Positions 35,599 through 46,768 of a stretch of 64,000 nt of DNA are shown one piece after another. The notes under the pieces were generated by a model. That model searched no databases and was not told where the DNA came from. It saw only the letters and a program-made list of their open reading frames with translations. Made by a program: the position numbers and the translations under genes. The stretch spans positions 62,001 through 126,000 of the forward strand of contig NW_026516683.1 of the NCBI RefSeq assembly GCF_025766255.1, read 5' to 3'. Origin of the DNA: Zychaea mexicana. Taxonomy: Eukaryota > Mucoromycota > Mucoromycetes > Mucorales > Lichtheimiaceae. How positions within the stretch are numbered: the first letter of the stretch is position 1; the number at the start of each line of letters is the position of its first letter.

Positions 35599-37356
35599 AA
35601 ACTGAGCCTGTTTTATTTATTTTGTGTACAAACATCAGTTCCATCTACCATTTCATCTTGAAACAAGAACAAATCAAAAATAAATGTTGAACTGTCAGTA
35701 CACTTATCATGCTTCGTTAGCATTCGCTCGAAAGTATAAAAACCACACATATTCCAAGTTGTATCACAACACACACTTTTATACCCCCACTCTCACACAT
35801 ACAGAAAAGACAAAGGCGTCACAACATCGAAGCTCGATAATAATTTCTTCCCTGTGAGTTTAACAATAGTCTCTTGCTCTTGCTAGTAGTGTTATGTGGC
35901 AGCAATAGCAACAGCGAAACGCGTAGCGCAAGTCCCGAGCAGTGCAACGGCAACAAAGAGAAACGGCTAATGAATCTCAGGCAAATAATGCACACTTTGA
36001 CGACGCCAAGCCATAAAGACGCACATGTAAACAAGCGACTATTGACTCCCGGTCGCAAAAGGCGGGCGGTTGTCAGCATGCTGAATTCGTAGCTGAGTGT
36101 CGTTTGCACATTACCGTACACTCCTTGACAAGGTTTCAAACCTCTTCACATAAGACAGTGCGATTCACATGACGGACAATTACGGAAGCACGAAGCTTAT
36201 TATTACTGCCTGTATTGGGATTCAGGAAACCACCAGTGATGATCTGTCGTTTATGGACAGCTCACAAGGGAAACATGTAGAAGTATGAAGAAAGCGCGTT
36301 TTGATGCTTTGTTCACTAATTTTTTGACGATATTACTATAGTAAACATCTAATATGACAGCCATCACAGCTCCGGTCAGTTCCTATAGGGCAGTACTGTG
36401 CTATGAAGCGGCACTGGTATTTACATTGATACCTTAGGATAAATTATATATTTTAATTCAAACTTGCATTAATATACACATAATCACTTAACCTTTGGGT
36501 CACACACGCTTCCTTCTTTCTTTCTTTCTTTCTTTTCTTCCACTGTACGAAGCTTACCAAACTGTACAAGAAGAAGCTATAGCGTTTGACGCGAGCAACA
36601 GCTATGCTGAAGGCTTAGAATTTGCTCTTGCCATGATTAAGCTTGACAAGGACGGAACAACACTTTTTACGGACTATCCCTTTTTTTGCTTTACTCAGAC
36701 CTAAAGAATGACAGTCCTTTGAAAGTGGATTGTGTGGTGAAAATTAAAAACATTTAAACGACGAGGGTTTGTCGCTATTTGTCTCTGTAATGCTCAAGCA
36801 AGCATTCAATAACTTGGGGAATCACGAGTTTTTTCATCCTGGTTTATGTGGATCATAACTAACTGTAACAAGTTCTGATAGCTGAATGCTTAAGCATACA
36901 AGTTTTTTTATATTAATTTCAAGTAGAACATAACTAGCTGGGAGAAGAAGTTTTGACAGCTATCTACTTATGCATACGAGTTCTTTTAAAGTGATTGTTA
37001 CCTTTGTAGACTCTGTAAAAAACTCCTCTACGTAAGCAAAAAAATTGCTTGATTAACTGACATCATGTAATATTGGGAAAGGGCCAAAAACTTGAAATAA
37101 AAGAAGCAATTACAAAACTTATGTATGCCATTATCGTGGCAGAGAAAAGAATCATCATGTAAGATCTAGGAAAGAACAGCGTTATCGAGCAGTTTTACGT
37201 TAAAAAGTGTGATAATAGCTAGTTATTTTGACAAGTAAGGCCATCTAAGAAGGGACGGCTGATAGGTAGACAAAAACTCATACATATGCTGTCCAGGTAT
37301 CCAGCTCCTTTGGAAAAAAACTCATATGTTTAAGAGGGCTATCGGATTGGCTATTT
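35599..37356. other. Mostly non-coding; possible small gene fragment at 36169-36704
   Basis: From ATG 36169 an open stretch (MTDNYGSTKLIITACIG...) reaches a GTATGA donor-like site near 36286. A second open stretch near 36560-36700 reads EEAIAFDASNSYAEGLEF... before stops. They could be exons of one small unrecognised gene or decayed sequence; I could not link them in phase. A CTTT microsatellite lies at 36512-36535. From 36705 to 37356 nothing is recognised. Confidence 0.35.
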
Positions 37357-37545
37357 AAATGAGCTGAAGCGCACCTCGACTCACCTAGCAATAAGCTGAC
37401 GTGTACCTCAGCTCACCTTAAATGAGATGAAGGGCACCTCGACTCGCCTAGCAATAAGCTGAAGGGCACCTCAGCTCACCTTGAATAAGTTGAAGGGCAC
37501 CTCGACCCACCTAGCAATAAGCTGACGTGTACCTCAGCCCTAGGG
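37357..37545. repeat. 63-bp minisatellite, about 3 copies
   Basis: CTAGCAATAAGCTGA starts at 37385, 37448 and 37511: exact 63-bp period. Each unit consists of two related half-units of about 31 bp (GCTGA.G..CACCTCGACTCACC and GCTGACGTGTACCTCAGCTCACC), so the array arose in two duplication steps. It abuts the GGTTCGG-rich element on its right. Confidence 0.9.
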
Positions 37546-37553
37546 ATCCGCAT

Positions 37554-38505
37554 GGTTCGGTTCGATTCGGTTCTTGAAGGGAATCGAACCGAACCGACTA
37601 GAACCAACGAGAACCGTAGAACCGAGAATCGAACCGAAGAACCGAACCCATCATGTATATAAAAAAGGCGAAATTCGATATCTTTGAATGAAAGCTGATG
37701 TGTGTGTTCAAATATCACGGTATACTTGAATACTGCAGTAAAAAAGAATAGTTTATTATTGTACATTGAACAGCGATCTCAAAATGAATAAGAGAAACAG
37801 AATGTAAACATTTTTTATATGATGTGGGTCATTGCAAGGTTAAAAGATTAGAGCACAGTTTTTACAATACTTAGAGCAACGTAGTATTACTAGTACATTA
37901 TGTTATCGTAACGTTGGAGGAATCAAACCACAACCGGCAGTACACACAGCTACTGTGTCTCTACGCATGTATAGTGTCTCATAAAAGGCAAAGGGTGAAC
38001 GGGTAATATAATTCTGTTATGGGCTCTAGGATGCACAATCTCAGACAGAATGCACAAACTTGATAAAACTGATCGAGAAGCCATGCTAAATCTAGTAAAG
38101 TAGTACGTCATAAAGAAAATGCATTGTAGGTAGCAAAGTAGAGGAACAAGTAATGATGTGCGTCATGGGCAGAGAAAGCAAGCTGCTGTCAGAAGAAGTG
38201 TTTTTTTATTCTCTTCTTTACTATTTTTCCCTCCCTTCTGCTTTTGCAGGTTTTGTTAAGTTTTTAAATGAAGTATGGCTTGCAAATACAACACTACTTC
38301 TTGATCTTTTTAGAATAACATCGTTTGTAAATTCCATTATAGCCTATTCTATACTAATTACCAAAATCGCTAAATGCAATCTCTGCCTCTTAGTTCTTTG
38401 GTCCTACGTATACAGAACTGGTTCAGTTCCAGTTCGGTTCTTGGTAGGAACCGAACTGTATTTTCTCAGTTTCGGCTCAGTTCGGTTCCGGTTCAGGGTG
38501 TGATT
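37554..38505. mobile_element. Putative non-autonomous element with GGTTCGG/CCGAACC-rich arms
   Basis: Left arm 37554-37650 is packed with GGTTCGG/GAACCGA motifs and is itself an imperfect inverted repeat. Right arm about 38416-38500 holds GGTTCAG/CGGTTC/GAACCGAACT motifs in the opposite overall orientation. The roughly 750 bp between is AT-rich and non-coding. CCCTAGGGATCC on the left and CAGGGTGTGATTC on the right could contain short inverted CCCT ends, but exact termini and target duplication were not established. Such motif-dense ends resemble non-autonomous hAT-like elements (inference). Confidence 0.5.
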
Positions 38506-39344
38506 CTTAATCTTAAGATTTTAACAATTCTTAAGAATATTTATTTTTTTTAAGTTATATTATAAATCTTATGTTTAAGAATGTTTCTTAAGCCCGCAGA
38601 ATGGTAATGAGCATTCCCTCCTCTAGCAAGGAGGTATCGACACAGCTCAGTTCAATAAAAAAATCAACGAAGTTAGATTTTTTATTAGAACACTTGACAG
38701 TTAATGAATATTATTAAATTAAATGATTTATCATTTAATTAATAAATATAAATTAACTCCCTTCTACAGTTCTGAAATGGATCCCTATATACAACTCTCT
38801 AATAAGATAATGGCATGTAAATTCCTTCCAGTACTGGCAGCATCTACGTTTTGTGTGATTATTCTTAAAGGTTGTTGTATCCAACATGTTCAATAACACT
38901 TATTCTTTAATCTGTCATGAACGATTGCTGTTATTTCCCTCATAACCTCACTTGTGCGGACATTTCCTTATTCATACACATCTTGGTGAAACACCGATCA
39001 GCTATGCTCAGGAAGAAGTTGTCATTATTCGGATCACGTAATTCACATTAGCTACTATCTGAGGCATTTACCCGGATGTACCTTTTACTCACGCATCATA
39101 CATTACTTAATCCTATATAATTGATTTGTAACATCAATTCATCCGTTCAATGCACACGCTGTGGTAGTTGCCAAGGATAAGCCATTTCTTATAAATAGTG
39201 AGAACTTTTGTTATCATAATAAACCAGTTTCAATTCCTGTCGGGTCTCGTTGACTTATTCTGTCTCTTTTGGTTTATTGGATATTACAAAGGTAAAGGGT
39301 TTTGTGCCATCACAAAATATTATGTGTATACACAGGTTACAACG
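38506..39344. other. AT-rich non-coding stretch
   Basis: Short palindromic CTTAAGA/TCTTAAG motifs cluster at 38508-38590, and TTAAATTAAATGATTTATCATTTAATTAA-type self-complementary sequence occurs near 38712-38745. No gene seen. Confidence 0.5.
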
Positions 39345-39475
39345 GGTTAATGGGTCAGGTCTAGGGTTAGTAGACAAGTTCTAGTGTGACCTACAGGTCA
39401 GAAAAGCATCAACTCAACCTATTGACCTGTCCTCAACCCATAGGTTGGTTTTGACCTGTGGGTCAGATTGTGACC
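39345..39475. repeat. GGGTCA/TGACC-rich short repeat block
   Basis: Multiple direct and inverted copies of GGGTCA, GGGTTA and GACCTGT are packed in about 130 bp (for example GGGTTAATGGGTCAGG near 39345, TTGACCTGTGGGTCAG near 39450). Its texture is like the arms of the element at 37.5-38.5 kb but with a different motif. Confidence 0.6.
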
Positions 39476-39644
39476 ACTGAATTGTACTATGTTCTTTGCA
39501 TATATCGTTATATGTAATTTAGAGAAAAAAGAGTTAAACATTATTTTTTATTTATTTTTTATTATTATTATTGTTGTTTATATATTATATATTTTGTGCG
39601 CTGTTGCTATATGTGAGATGCGCAAACTATGATTTCAACAAATT

Positions 39645-39717
39645 GCCTTCTTGGCTCAGTTGGCAGAGCGTCTGCCTAGTAAGCAGAAGGTCAACAGTTC
39701 GATTCTGTTAGAAGGCA
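39645..39717 (+). tRNA. tRNA-Thr (anticodon AGT)
   Basis: A 73-nt cloverleaf without intron: acceptor stem GCCTTCT pairs perfectly with AGAAGGC; D stem GCTC/GAGC; anticodon stem TCTGC/GCAGA with loop CTAGTAA, giving anticodon AGT (read as IGU after A-to-I editing); T stem AACAG/CTGTT with loop TTCGATT; discriminator A. CCA is not encoded, as expected in a nuclear eukaryotic gene. Internal A and B boxes are intact. T-runs suitable for Pol III termination follow near 39752 and 39763. Confidence 0.96.
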
Positions 39718-41465
39718 TTGGAACTCATAACAAAAAGATGAGTTCTACAACATTTTAAATTTTTCCATTTGATTACAATTATTTTTAATCAATGCACATT
39801 AGTGATGCGTATTATTATCATGCTGATTATTTTAGCACTCAACTTTCCCATATACCCATCTTCCTTTTGCAGAAATACAAAGACAAATTCACCATTATTG
39901 GTCAAAGGTAGTGTCTCATATTTAGTGCTCTCCTTGTACGAGCACTTATATTATAGTGGGATCGAACTCGAACCATCGCAATTGGGGGGGGGGCAAGGCG
40001 CGATAACCAACTTCGTCGTGGGCTAAGCCTCTATTCACCATATAAGTTAGTAGAAGGTCATCCCAATATATTTACATATGCACAATAAGTATGCATATGT
40101 TTCAAGCCTCCTGCTCTGTCAATGATGCATACTGGTTGTTGTGACATCGCATTCAATTAGTCAGGAGTCAGACTTCTACATCAAACGTTTTGTCGTCTGT
40201 GTATTCTTACCGTTCTTCCTTTGTAAACTTGCAAAGCACCGGTAGATATTTGACGCTGTTGACAATTGTAAGAAGGATGCGTTTGTATGCGTAAAGCTTT
40301 TAAAATGGTTTAAGTCAAGGACCTTTTTCAAAAGCAGGCAGATCAGCATAACGACCAGTTTGTATAAAAGTTCGCTTTCTCTAGGAATTTCAGCCGCTGA
40401 GCAACTTTGCTTAGGGAGTTGGTCTGCGATTCGATATGACGAATTGTGAAACTCACACACAGATGACCGCCATATTCAACTTTGTCAAGCCTTTATTCAG
40501 TGTTGTTAATATATATAATTTTAGATTTACAAAAAAGTTCTTTCAAAGAAACACATCTTTAATCTGTCGGGGGAGGTGGTATTTATACTATATTGCTACA
40601 TAAACAGTAGCCTATCTACAACAAAACTAACATACTAACTGCAAGTGTACTGCTCGCAAAACTTTGAAGACATTATGTAGCAAAAGCTTTAACAAGCGAT
40701 TTGGATTGTCTTTGTAAGCAGGATCAAACACCAGCTCAACATACCTTAAAGAACACGTACTTGAGTGTGATAAACCACACTACTTTGAGATTAATTCGGA
40801 CAACTCAACCCACTCTGCCGTCTTCGTAACTGTTATAATGCAGTAGAGGGAAACACGACACACACGAACCAATATAGATAAAACATAAGCAGCACCATAT
40901 CAAATCCCTCAAACATGAATCACGATCGAGAATAACCCAGACCAGCCATTGTGTGTACTTGAGCCTGAAGACCGATTTCTGCTCAAGCAAGTTCAACTTG
41001 GTATCATTTAGCAGCCCACTTTCAAAGCCAATGACGTGATCCGAGTCAGATCCTCCTATGCTAAATACTACTCGATCTATTCTACATCAATTTGCTTTTT
41101 CTTTTTAGGTGCTGCTGAATCTACTTTGAGCAACAACCAGACTATTGCTCTTAAACTTAACTATCCACTTCTGAGTCCCTCCCATACTATTGTTCGATTC
41201 TCCCCGTACATCCAACCAAAGATACAGCTTATTGTTCAATAGCATCAACATCACTTACCAACACTGTTATCTGGTATCAATATGAGAAAGCAAGCGGTAC
41301 ACTGCATCTTCAGTTCACGCATTTAGACTCTGTCTTCACTCGCAGAAGAGGGAACCTAGCCATTTCAAGAAGTTATCCCCCCCTAAACGGCGCCCGTTTT
41401 GAAATAACGACACACCCCTCTTCCTTCTTTTTGCTTGTTAGTTCTTTTTTTTTAGCAATGACGCG
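39718..41465. other. Gene-poor region, including a degenerate tRNA-like sequence (39930-40025, minus)
   Basis: On the minus strand 40025 to 39930 contains an A-box-like AGTTGGTTATCGCG and a B-box-like GGTTCGAGTTCGATCCC followed by CAC, separated by a C-homopolymer (10 G on the + strand near 39987). Acceptor halves do not pair, so it is a tRNA relic or SINE head rather than a working tRNA. The rest shows only short ORFs (for example minus 40176-40460) without recognisable domains. Confidence 0.45.
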
Positions 41466-42528
41466 ATGAGTTGTCGTAATGATACCATAATCACGGCAGT
41501 ACTATGGTATTTGAATGGTTGCATGGTTTCATTCTACCAGCAATCGAACGAAAACGATGACCGTAAACGACCTCTCGAAACGCTCAACCTACCTTACCCG
41601 AATCTGTCTTATAAGCAAATCAACATACTGGTAAAGCATTTCATCCAACAGAAAAGAGTTCGGGCCAAGTATTATTTTTTTTTTTGGGAGGAAAACAATT
41701 AGAATTTACATCTGCGTTATACATGTTTCTTTTTTTTTTTTATTTGAAAAGAAAATTACACAACCTGCCGTGAATCGTCTGTCTTATTTGTCGACACTGA
41801 ATCTACAAAACAACCGGCTCACGACCTTACCTCCCGAGCTGTGGCAATTAACAGGTCTTCAAGAACTCAACATTGGAAAAAACCAGATCACGCATATCCC
41901 GGACGATATTGGATATCTTGTCAATTTGCGCGAATTGTATGCCTACGATAATGCCATCCAAGAGGTGCCGAGTCAATTAGGACGGTTGACAGTTTTGCGG
42001 GTATTAGATTTGACGTCCAATCGATTAAGGTGGCTTCCTGCCGAGGTATTACGGATGAAGCTGATCAATTTGTGGATCGACAAGAATAAAGTGTTGATAA
42101 AAGAAGAGCAGCCTCCAGTGTCATGGAAACAGCTAGCTGCGGGGTTGTATATGATGCCATCATCGCCATCATCATCATCATTTGACGAAATCATGTCGTT
42201 GCGATCCACGTGCATACAAATAATCGGACAGGCTATCCTGGATGATCCGGACCAATTGACAGCACTGCAGGACTCGTGTTTGACACAGATAATGCTCGAG
42301 CAACTCTCTATTGATCCAGGTTGTGCATTGCTTTGTACGATTTGCCAGAACGTCATATTTCATGGTGGCCTTTGCTTGATTTATTTTGACAAGTTTATTT
42401 TTGAGCAATCGACGATGACGAAGATCCCCTTTTTATACCGCACATGCAGCCAGACATGCTGGAACATAATTAAACTATCAAGGATGCGTGGTGACCTTTC
42501 CACCTTGAAATACCGAATGGACCCCTAA
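41466..42528 (+). CDS. Leucine-rich repeat protein with C-terminal cysteine motif
   Basis: Model join(41466..41630,41752..42528), 313 aa. After about 60 residues come four to five typical 23-residue LRRs (LSTLNLQNNRLTTLPPELWQ, LQELNIGKNQITHIPDDIGY, LRELYAYDNAIQEVPSQLGR, LRVLDLTSNRLRWLPAEVLR), of the Ras-suppressor/plant-intracellular type. A Ser-rich linker (PSSPSSSSF, about residue 185) precedes a roughly 110-residue C-terminal domain with CALLCTICQNVIF and CSQTCW, which could bind zinc (inference). Likely a cytosolic interaction adaptor; partner unknown. The acceptor is after an A-rich tract but gives the only continuous LRR phase. Confidence 0.85.
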
Positions 42529-42736
42529 CTTAACAACAACAACAACAAAAGGCGAAGTCTATTAGCAACATATACACTCCCCTCTTACATACACTCCGAT
42601 GCTTATGTACATAACTTCTTCCCCATATTTTTATTTATTCTAATTATTGACACAAAGAAAAGCTCATGCATTTAATATTTGAAAGCAAACCATTGGGTGT
42701 ATACGATAGGTTGTGTGTCTACTATAGGGTATTTAC

Positions 42737-44906
42737 TCATGTACGACAGTAAACAAGAACGTCGCCACGGCGTCTCCAGTCGTCATGGAAATGGCTATTG
42801 AAGAAACGAGCACATTCATAATAACCACTATCCACCAATACTTGTTTTGCATTTTTGCCATCGTCCATTTCAAGCAAGTTTTCAAAAAAGACCAGATGGG
42901 TTGGCCACTGCCGTTCACGTTGTCCGATTTCTTGGTTTAAAAACAAAACCGGATCAGCATAAAATCGATCCGCTTCATCCACGTATCCGTCGTCTGACTC
43001 GTTGAAAGGCGGTTCGCACGTCAGGAACCACATGGCAACATCCGGACGATGCACGATGGATTGCCAAGGTGTTGAGTGACAAGGCATCAATACGCCAACA
43101 GACATGGATGTGTTCTTTGGAGCAGCGTATTGTTGCTCACGAATCCATAGCATGACATCGGTCACACCCCGTTGGTGCCAAAGACATAGATATAGCGCCA
43201 TGGGAATTTGGGTGGCTACCAAGGCAAGGGCAATCCATTTCCGCCATCGTAAGGGGACGTGGGATAGGCCGACTGCCACAAAGATCAGCATTAAAGGCAC
43301 AATAGGGAATATGAATCGAAACTCCTTGTGGGATAAGAGACTGTATACACTGAGCACCCATGTAATAAGTTGGCCCAGAAAGCGAATGTCATTGTCGTCT
43401 TTTTCAGATCCACTGCCACCATCAACGCTACAATGATGGTACCCATAGAATGCGAGCGGCAACAAGGTAGTTAGGATGACAGGGACGCCTTGAGAGATAT
43501 ACCAGTGCCAGGGGTGCACACCATAGATCAACGATATTGATTGGAGAACATTGATCCTGAGAAAGTTGATAGGTGTCCATACTACTGCTTGAGGAATGGT
43601 GATGGATTGTCCTCCTGCATAAATGTAGGTATCAAGAGCGACATCGGCCGCCAGAATAATTGTGCTGAGAATATTAGAGTATGTGTATGTATTAGCTACC
43701 ACCTACTACTAATAATACAGAGTACAGGCCACAACTCGAACAACAAAAACAGACTTACACAATAGTAGCTGCATTGACTAATACTGTAATTCGATGACGG
43801 CCTGGAGACTTGAACACCAGCCAAAGTCCAGCGAACAGCCAAATCAGAGCATTTGTTGGCCGCATGACGCATGCAAGTGACGCCCATACGAGGGATATAC
43901 GATAGTTTCTAAAGAAGCATCGGTAAGACTTGATGTCCCTGTTTGCGAATAAGTGAAATGTGTAATACCTGGCCCAACTGCTGCTATTTGACTTATACTC
44001 ATCAGTTATGGTGGATGGTAATGGCCAATAGTTCAGAGCAACAACAGTAAAAGTCGTCTCAACGGCATTCGATAATGTGCGTGCCGCCATAAAGAAATTG
44101 TACCATGAAGAAAGCGTTATAAACAGCTAGGATATCATTATCAGTTATTTTCATTTTTTCCCCTAAAACTATTAATTACTTTGATAGAAACGTACTATAT
44201 AGGGTGCAATGTTATTGCCAACAACGCGTTTTGCTAAAGAGTAGGTTGCATAATCCGTCAATGCTGCCATGCATGCTTGGAAAAGTTTGGGTACTAGAAT
44301 CTTTTTTTTTTCTCGATCCAGTGAGCGTCAGGAGGTTCTCTCTCTCTCTCTCTCTCTCTTCCCAGAGATATATAACTTTGGACAAGAGAAAAAGAGGGTC
44401 CATGACTTACTAATAAATTCGTTTGATCCAGCTGCATCCAAGCAAGTAGCTTATAGATCAGAGCAAACATAAGCGGATGTGCATAACTACGAATTTGAGC
44501 TATCCATTCCCAAGTAAGATACCCGTATGTACACATGGATGGTCAAGGAATAATGGGGCTATTTTTTTTGGGTCTACATATCTCTCTCGCCTTTTTCTCA
44601 CCAAATATCGAAAAAAAAAGGATATCCAAACACCATATGATGCGCTACTTCTTGCGACTGCCAGTATTCATCAGGGTTATCATAAGTACGTGTAAAATAG
44701 GCGTTTATCAGTCGAAAGACGAGGCACAGGGCAAACACGAAAAAGCGTGAACCGGTCGTTGATCGTTCGTGATCGTTGGTAGCCATGGCGGCAGATTGTG
44801 TTACTTTTGCATGCTTGTGGGTGTTGCTGCTGCTGCCACAGTCATTTTGCTTGGTAGATTGAGCTGTATTGCGCTGTCGTAGCTGTTGATCAGCAGTAGT
44901 GGTCAT
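42737..44906 (-). CDS. GPI10: GPI mannosyltransferase 3 (PIGB/GPI10)
   Basis: ER multi-pass GT-C enzyme adding the third mannose to the GPI precursor from dolichol-P-mannose. Six exons: complement(join(42737..43664,43759..43908,43969..44126,44196..44300,44411..44528,44626..44906)), 579 aa. The luminal DNPDEYWQSQEVAHHMVFGY carries the DE catalytic-type motif (about residues 76-95), followed by GYLTWEWIAQIRSYAHP. Later come ILVPKLFQA, AACVMRPTNALIW-like and the family's HKEFRFIFPIVPLM (near residue 400). The N-terminal 50 residues are a polar Gln/Thr/Lys-rich extension. The junction between the first two exons requires an AT-AC intron (44529..44625). Divergent from pinin, about 250 bp apart. 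Confidence 0.95.
44529..44625 (-). other. U12-type AT-AC intron in PIGB/GPI10
   Basis: 97-nt intron. The donor is ATATCCTT immediately after exon end GTGTTTGG; the branch site is TTCCTTGAC with its branch A at 44543, 14 nt before the end; the acceptor is GTGTAC. All three match minor-spliceosome consensus. Joining there yields VFGYGYLTWEW, the conserved PIGB sequence, in phase. No GT-AG alternative restores this sequence. Confidence 0.93.
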
Positions 44907-45153
44907 TCAAATAAAAAACAGAAGGAAGTAAGGAAAAGATGCATATATTACACGTGTCACGTGTAAGTAGGTCGTGAAAATTGAGGCAGGCAGCAGCAGC
45001 CTTTTTATTTTCTACACTCCTCTCTCTCTATTTCTCTACCCTATTCTACTGTATTATTACGATTGGAAACCAATTTCTCTCATTTCATATCATTTTTCTT
45101 TGTTTTCGCCCTGATTAAAAAAAGAAGAAATTACATAACGTTGTTCTTACGCC

Positions 45154-46255
45154 ATGGTCAAATCTAGCATTGTCGTACCTACTCAAACCACAAGCTCCTC
45201 GTCGACACGCAAGCGATCTATAGATCAACAAGATGCTACTAGTGATACAATTAATGACAGCGTCGGCATTAGTAGCAGTTCTGACCAAGTTGTTGATGCT
45301 CAAGAGGTTTATATTTGATTACATTCCAACTCTTTATATTTTTTTTTTGGCTGTTGCGAATGAAGGGACTAAGGCATATGTTATTTTGTTTTGGAATTTC
45401 TAGAGTAAAAAACCTCGATTGGCCATGAATGCCGACAGTAGACGACGAGGACAACGTATGTTTGGCGTATTACTAGGCACACTGAACAAATTCAAGGATG
45501 ATAGCAAGAACACGAGCGAAGCAGTAGGTTTTCCTTTTTTGAAACGATCATTGTTGATAAAAAAAAATGGCCCATATAACAGCTCTTTTGAACATTGCAT
45601 GTATAGGAGAAAAAACGACAAGAAATTGAGTCAAAAACACACGAGAAACTGGCCAACGAGAAAAAGGAACTAGCAGAAAAGCTGGAAGCAGATAAACAAC
45701 GTCGAGAACGAGAAGCGGCATTGTTAAGAAAACGAGAGGAGCGACTGGTGGAAGAAAAGCGTGTATGTTCTCTTTTCATAATGCGGCTTTAATAAGAGAA
45801 GATGTTGGTTTTTAACTCAAAAAGATCTTTTAATCTAGGACTCGACGTGTGTGAAGCAAAAAGAATACCTAGCCAACTATGTGAAAACCAAAGCACATCC
45901 TGCATTATACTATCGTCCAAAGAAATTGACGGACGATCTAGCAAAGCAAATCGAAGAGCAAATATCGAGCGCAAGGCAAGAACGTACGGCATATGAAGCT
46001 CGCAAAGCAGAGCGCGAAAAGGAGGAAGAAGCAGAGGATAAGTTGGCAGTTGAGGCAGCAGTCAAGCGTCGTGACGAAGAAGAAAAAAAGAAAGAAAAGA
46101 ACGATGATGAAGAAGAGCGGCCGAAAGAAACAAAAGTAGACGGAGGAGGGGGAGGATCAGTGGATGCAAATCGAGTCGATGGTGATGACAATGCGCCTGT
46201 ACGTCTCGAATCACCAGCGCCCGAGGAATCAGTAGTAGCGGATCGTGACGAGTGA
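45154..46255 (+). CDS. PNN: Pinin/SDK/MemA-domain protein
   Basis: Nuclear splicing-associated protein of the pinin family, linked to the exon junction complex in animals. Model join(45154..45306,45404..45523,45607..45762,45839..46255), 281 aa. The Ser/Thr-rich N-terminus carries a basic TRKRS patch. The signature RRGQRMFGVLLGTLNKFKDD starts near residue 66, followed by a long charged coiled coil (EKLANEKKELAEKLEADKQR, REREAALLRKREERLVEEKR). YLANYVKTKAHPALYYRPKK (near 150) is also family-conserved. The tail is acidic with a GGGGG run. All introns are GT-AG. Short upstream gap to PIGB suggests a shared promoter. Confidence 0.93.
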
Positions 46256-46525
46256 AGTGCTCATCGATGTTATCCGTTCTGTAAAAAATGTGTAAGCATT
46301 CTTTGTTATATAATAAAAGGACATCATGATGGGATGAACACAGAGCATCACAAAAAGAAGGACAGAATGTAGGGCAGAATATGTCAAATATATTATGTAT
46401 GTCATTAGGTGCTGTCGATAACTACCTGAAGACGAATGTACAATAGAAAAAAGAACGAAGAAAAGTAAAAGAAAATGTTTGGTGAATAAAGACATCCTCC
46501 AAAAAAAAAAAGAACTTTTTTTTTT

Positions 46526-46533
46526 CTCTCTCT

Positions 46534-46560
<27 letters not shown>
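46526..46560. repeat. (TC)n microsatellite
   Basis: Uninterrupted TC dinucleotides followed by CCTCCCTC, preceded by a T run; lies in the 3' flank of both pinin and the PUF gene. Confidence 0.95.
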
Positions 46561-46565
<5 letters not shown>

Positions 46566-46768
46566 GTTGTGTTTTACTTATACAGGCCGAATGTGTGTGT
46601 GCGTGAGTGTGTGTGTCGATCTTCTTGTAAGTAAGATGAGGTAGAGAGAGAGAGAAAGAAAGAGAGAGCAGAGAAAAGGATGTGGTGTGTGATTGTTGTC
46701 TGAGTGCTTGCTTGTTTGTTGTTGTATGAAGAATATTTAGTGGGGTATACGTAATATTTCTTATTTTT

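Noticed and set aside
35819..36139. 106-codon minus ORF with hydrophobic stretches
   Set aside because: No signal-peptide start, no motif and Leu-rich composition explained by CAG/AGC-rich complementary sequence.
37357..37545. CRISPR-like array
   Set aside because: Units are contiguous tandem copies without unique spacers, and the genome is eukaryotic.
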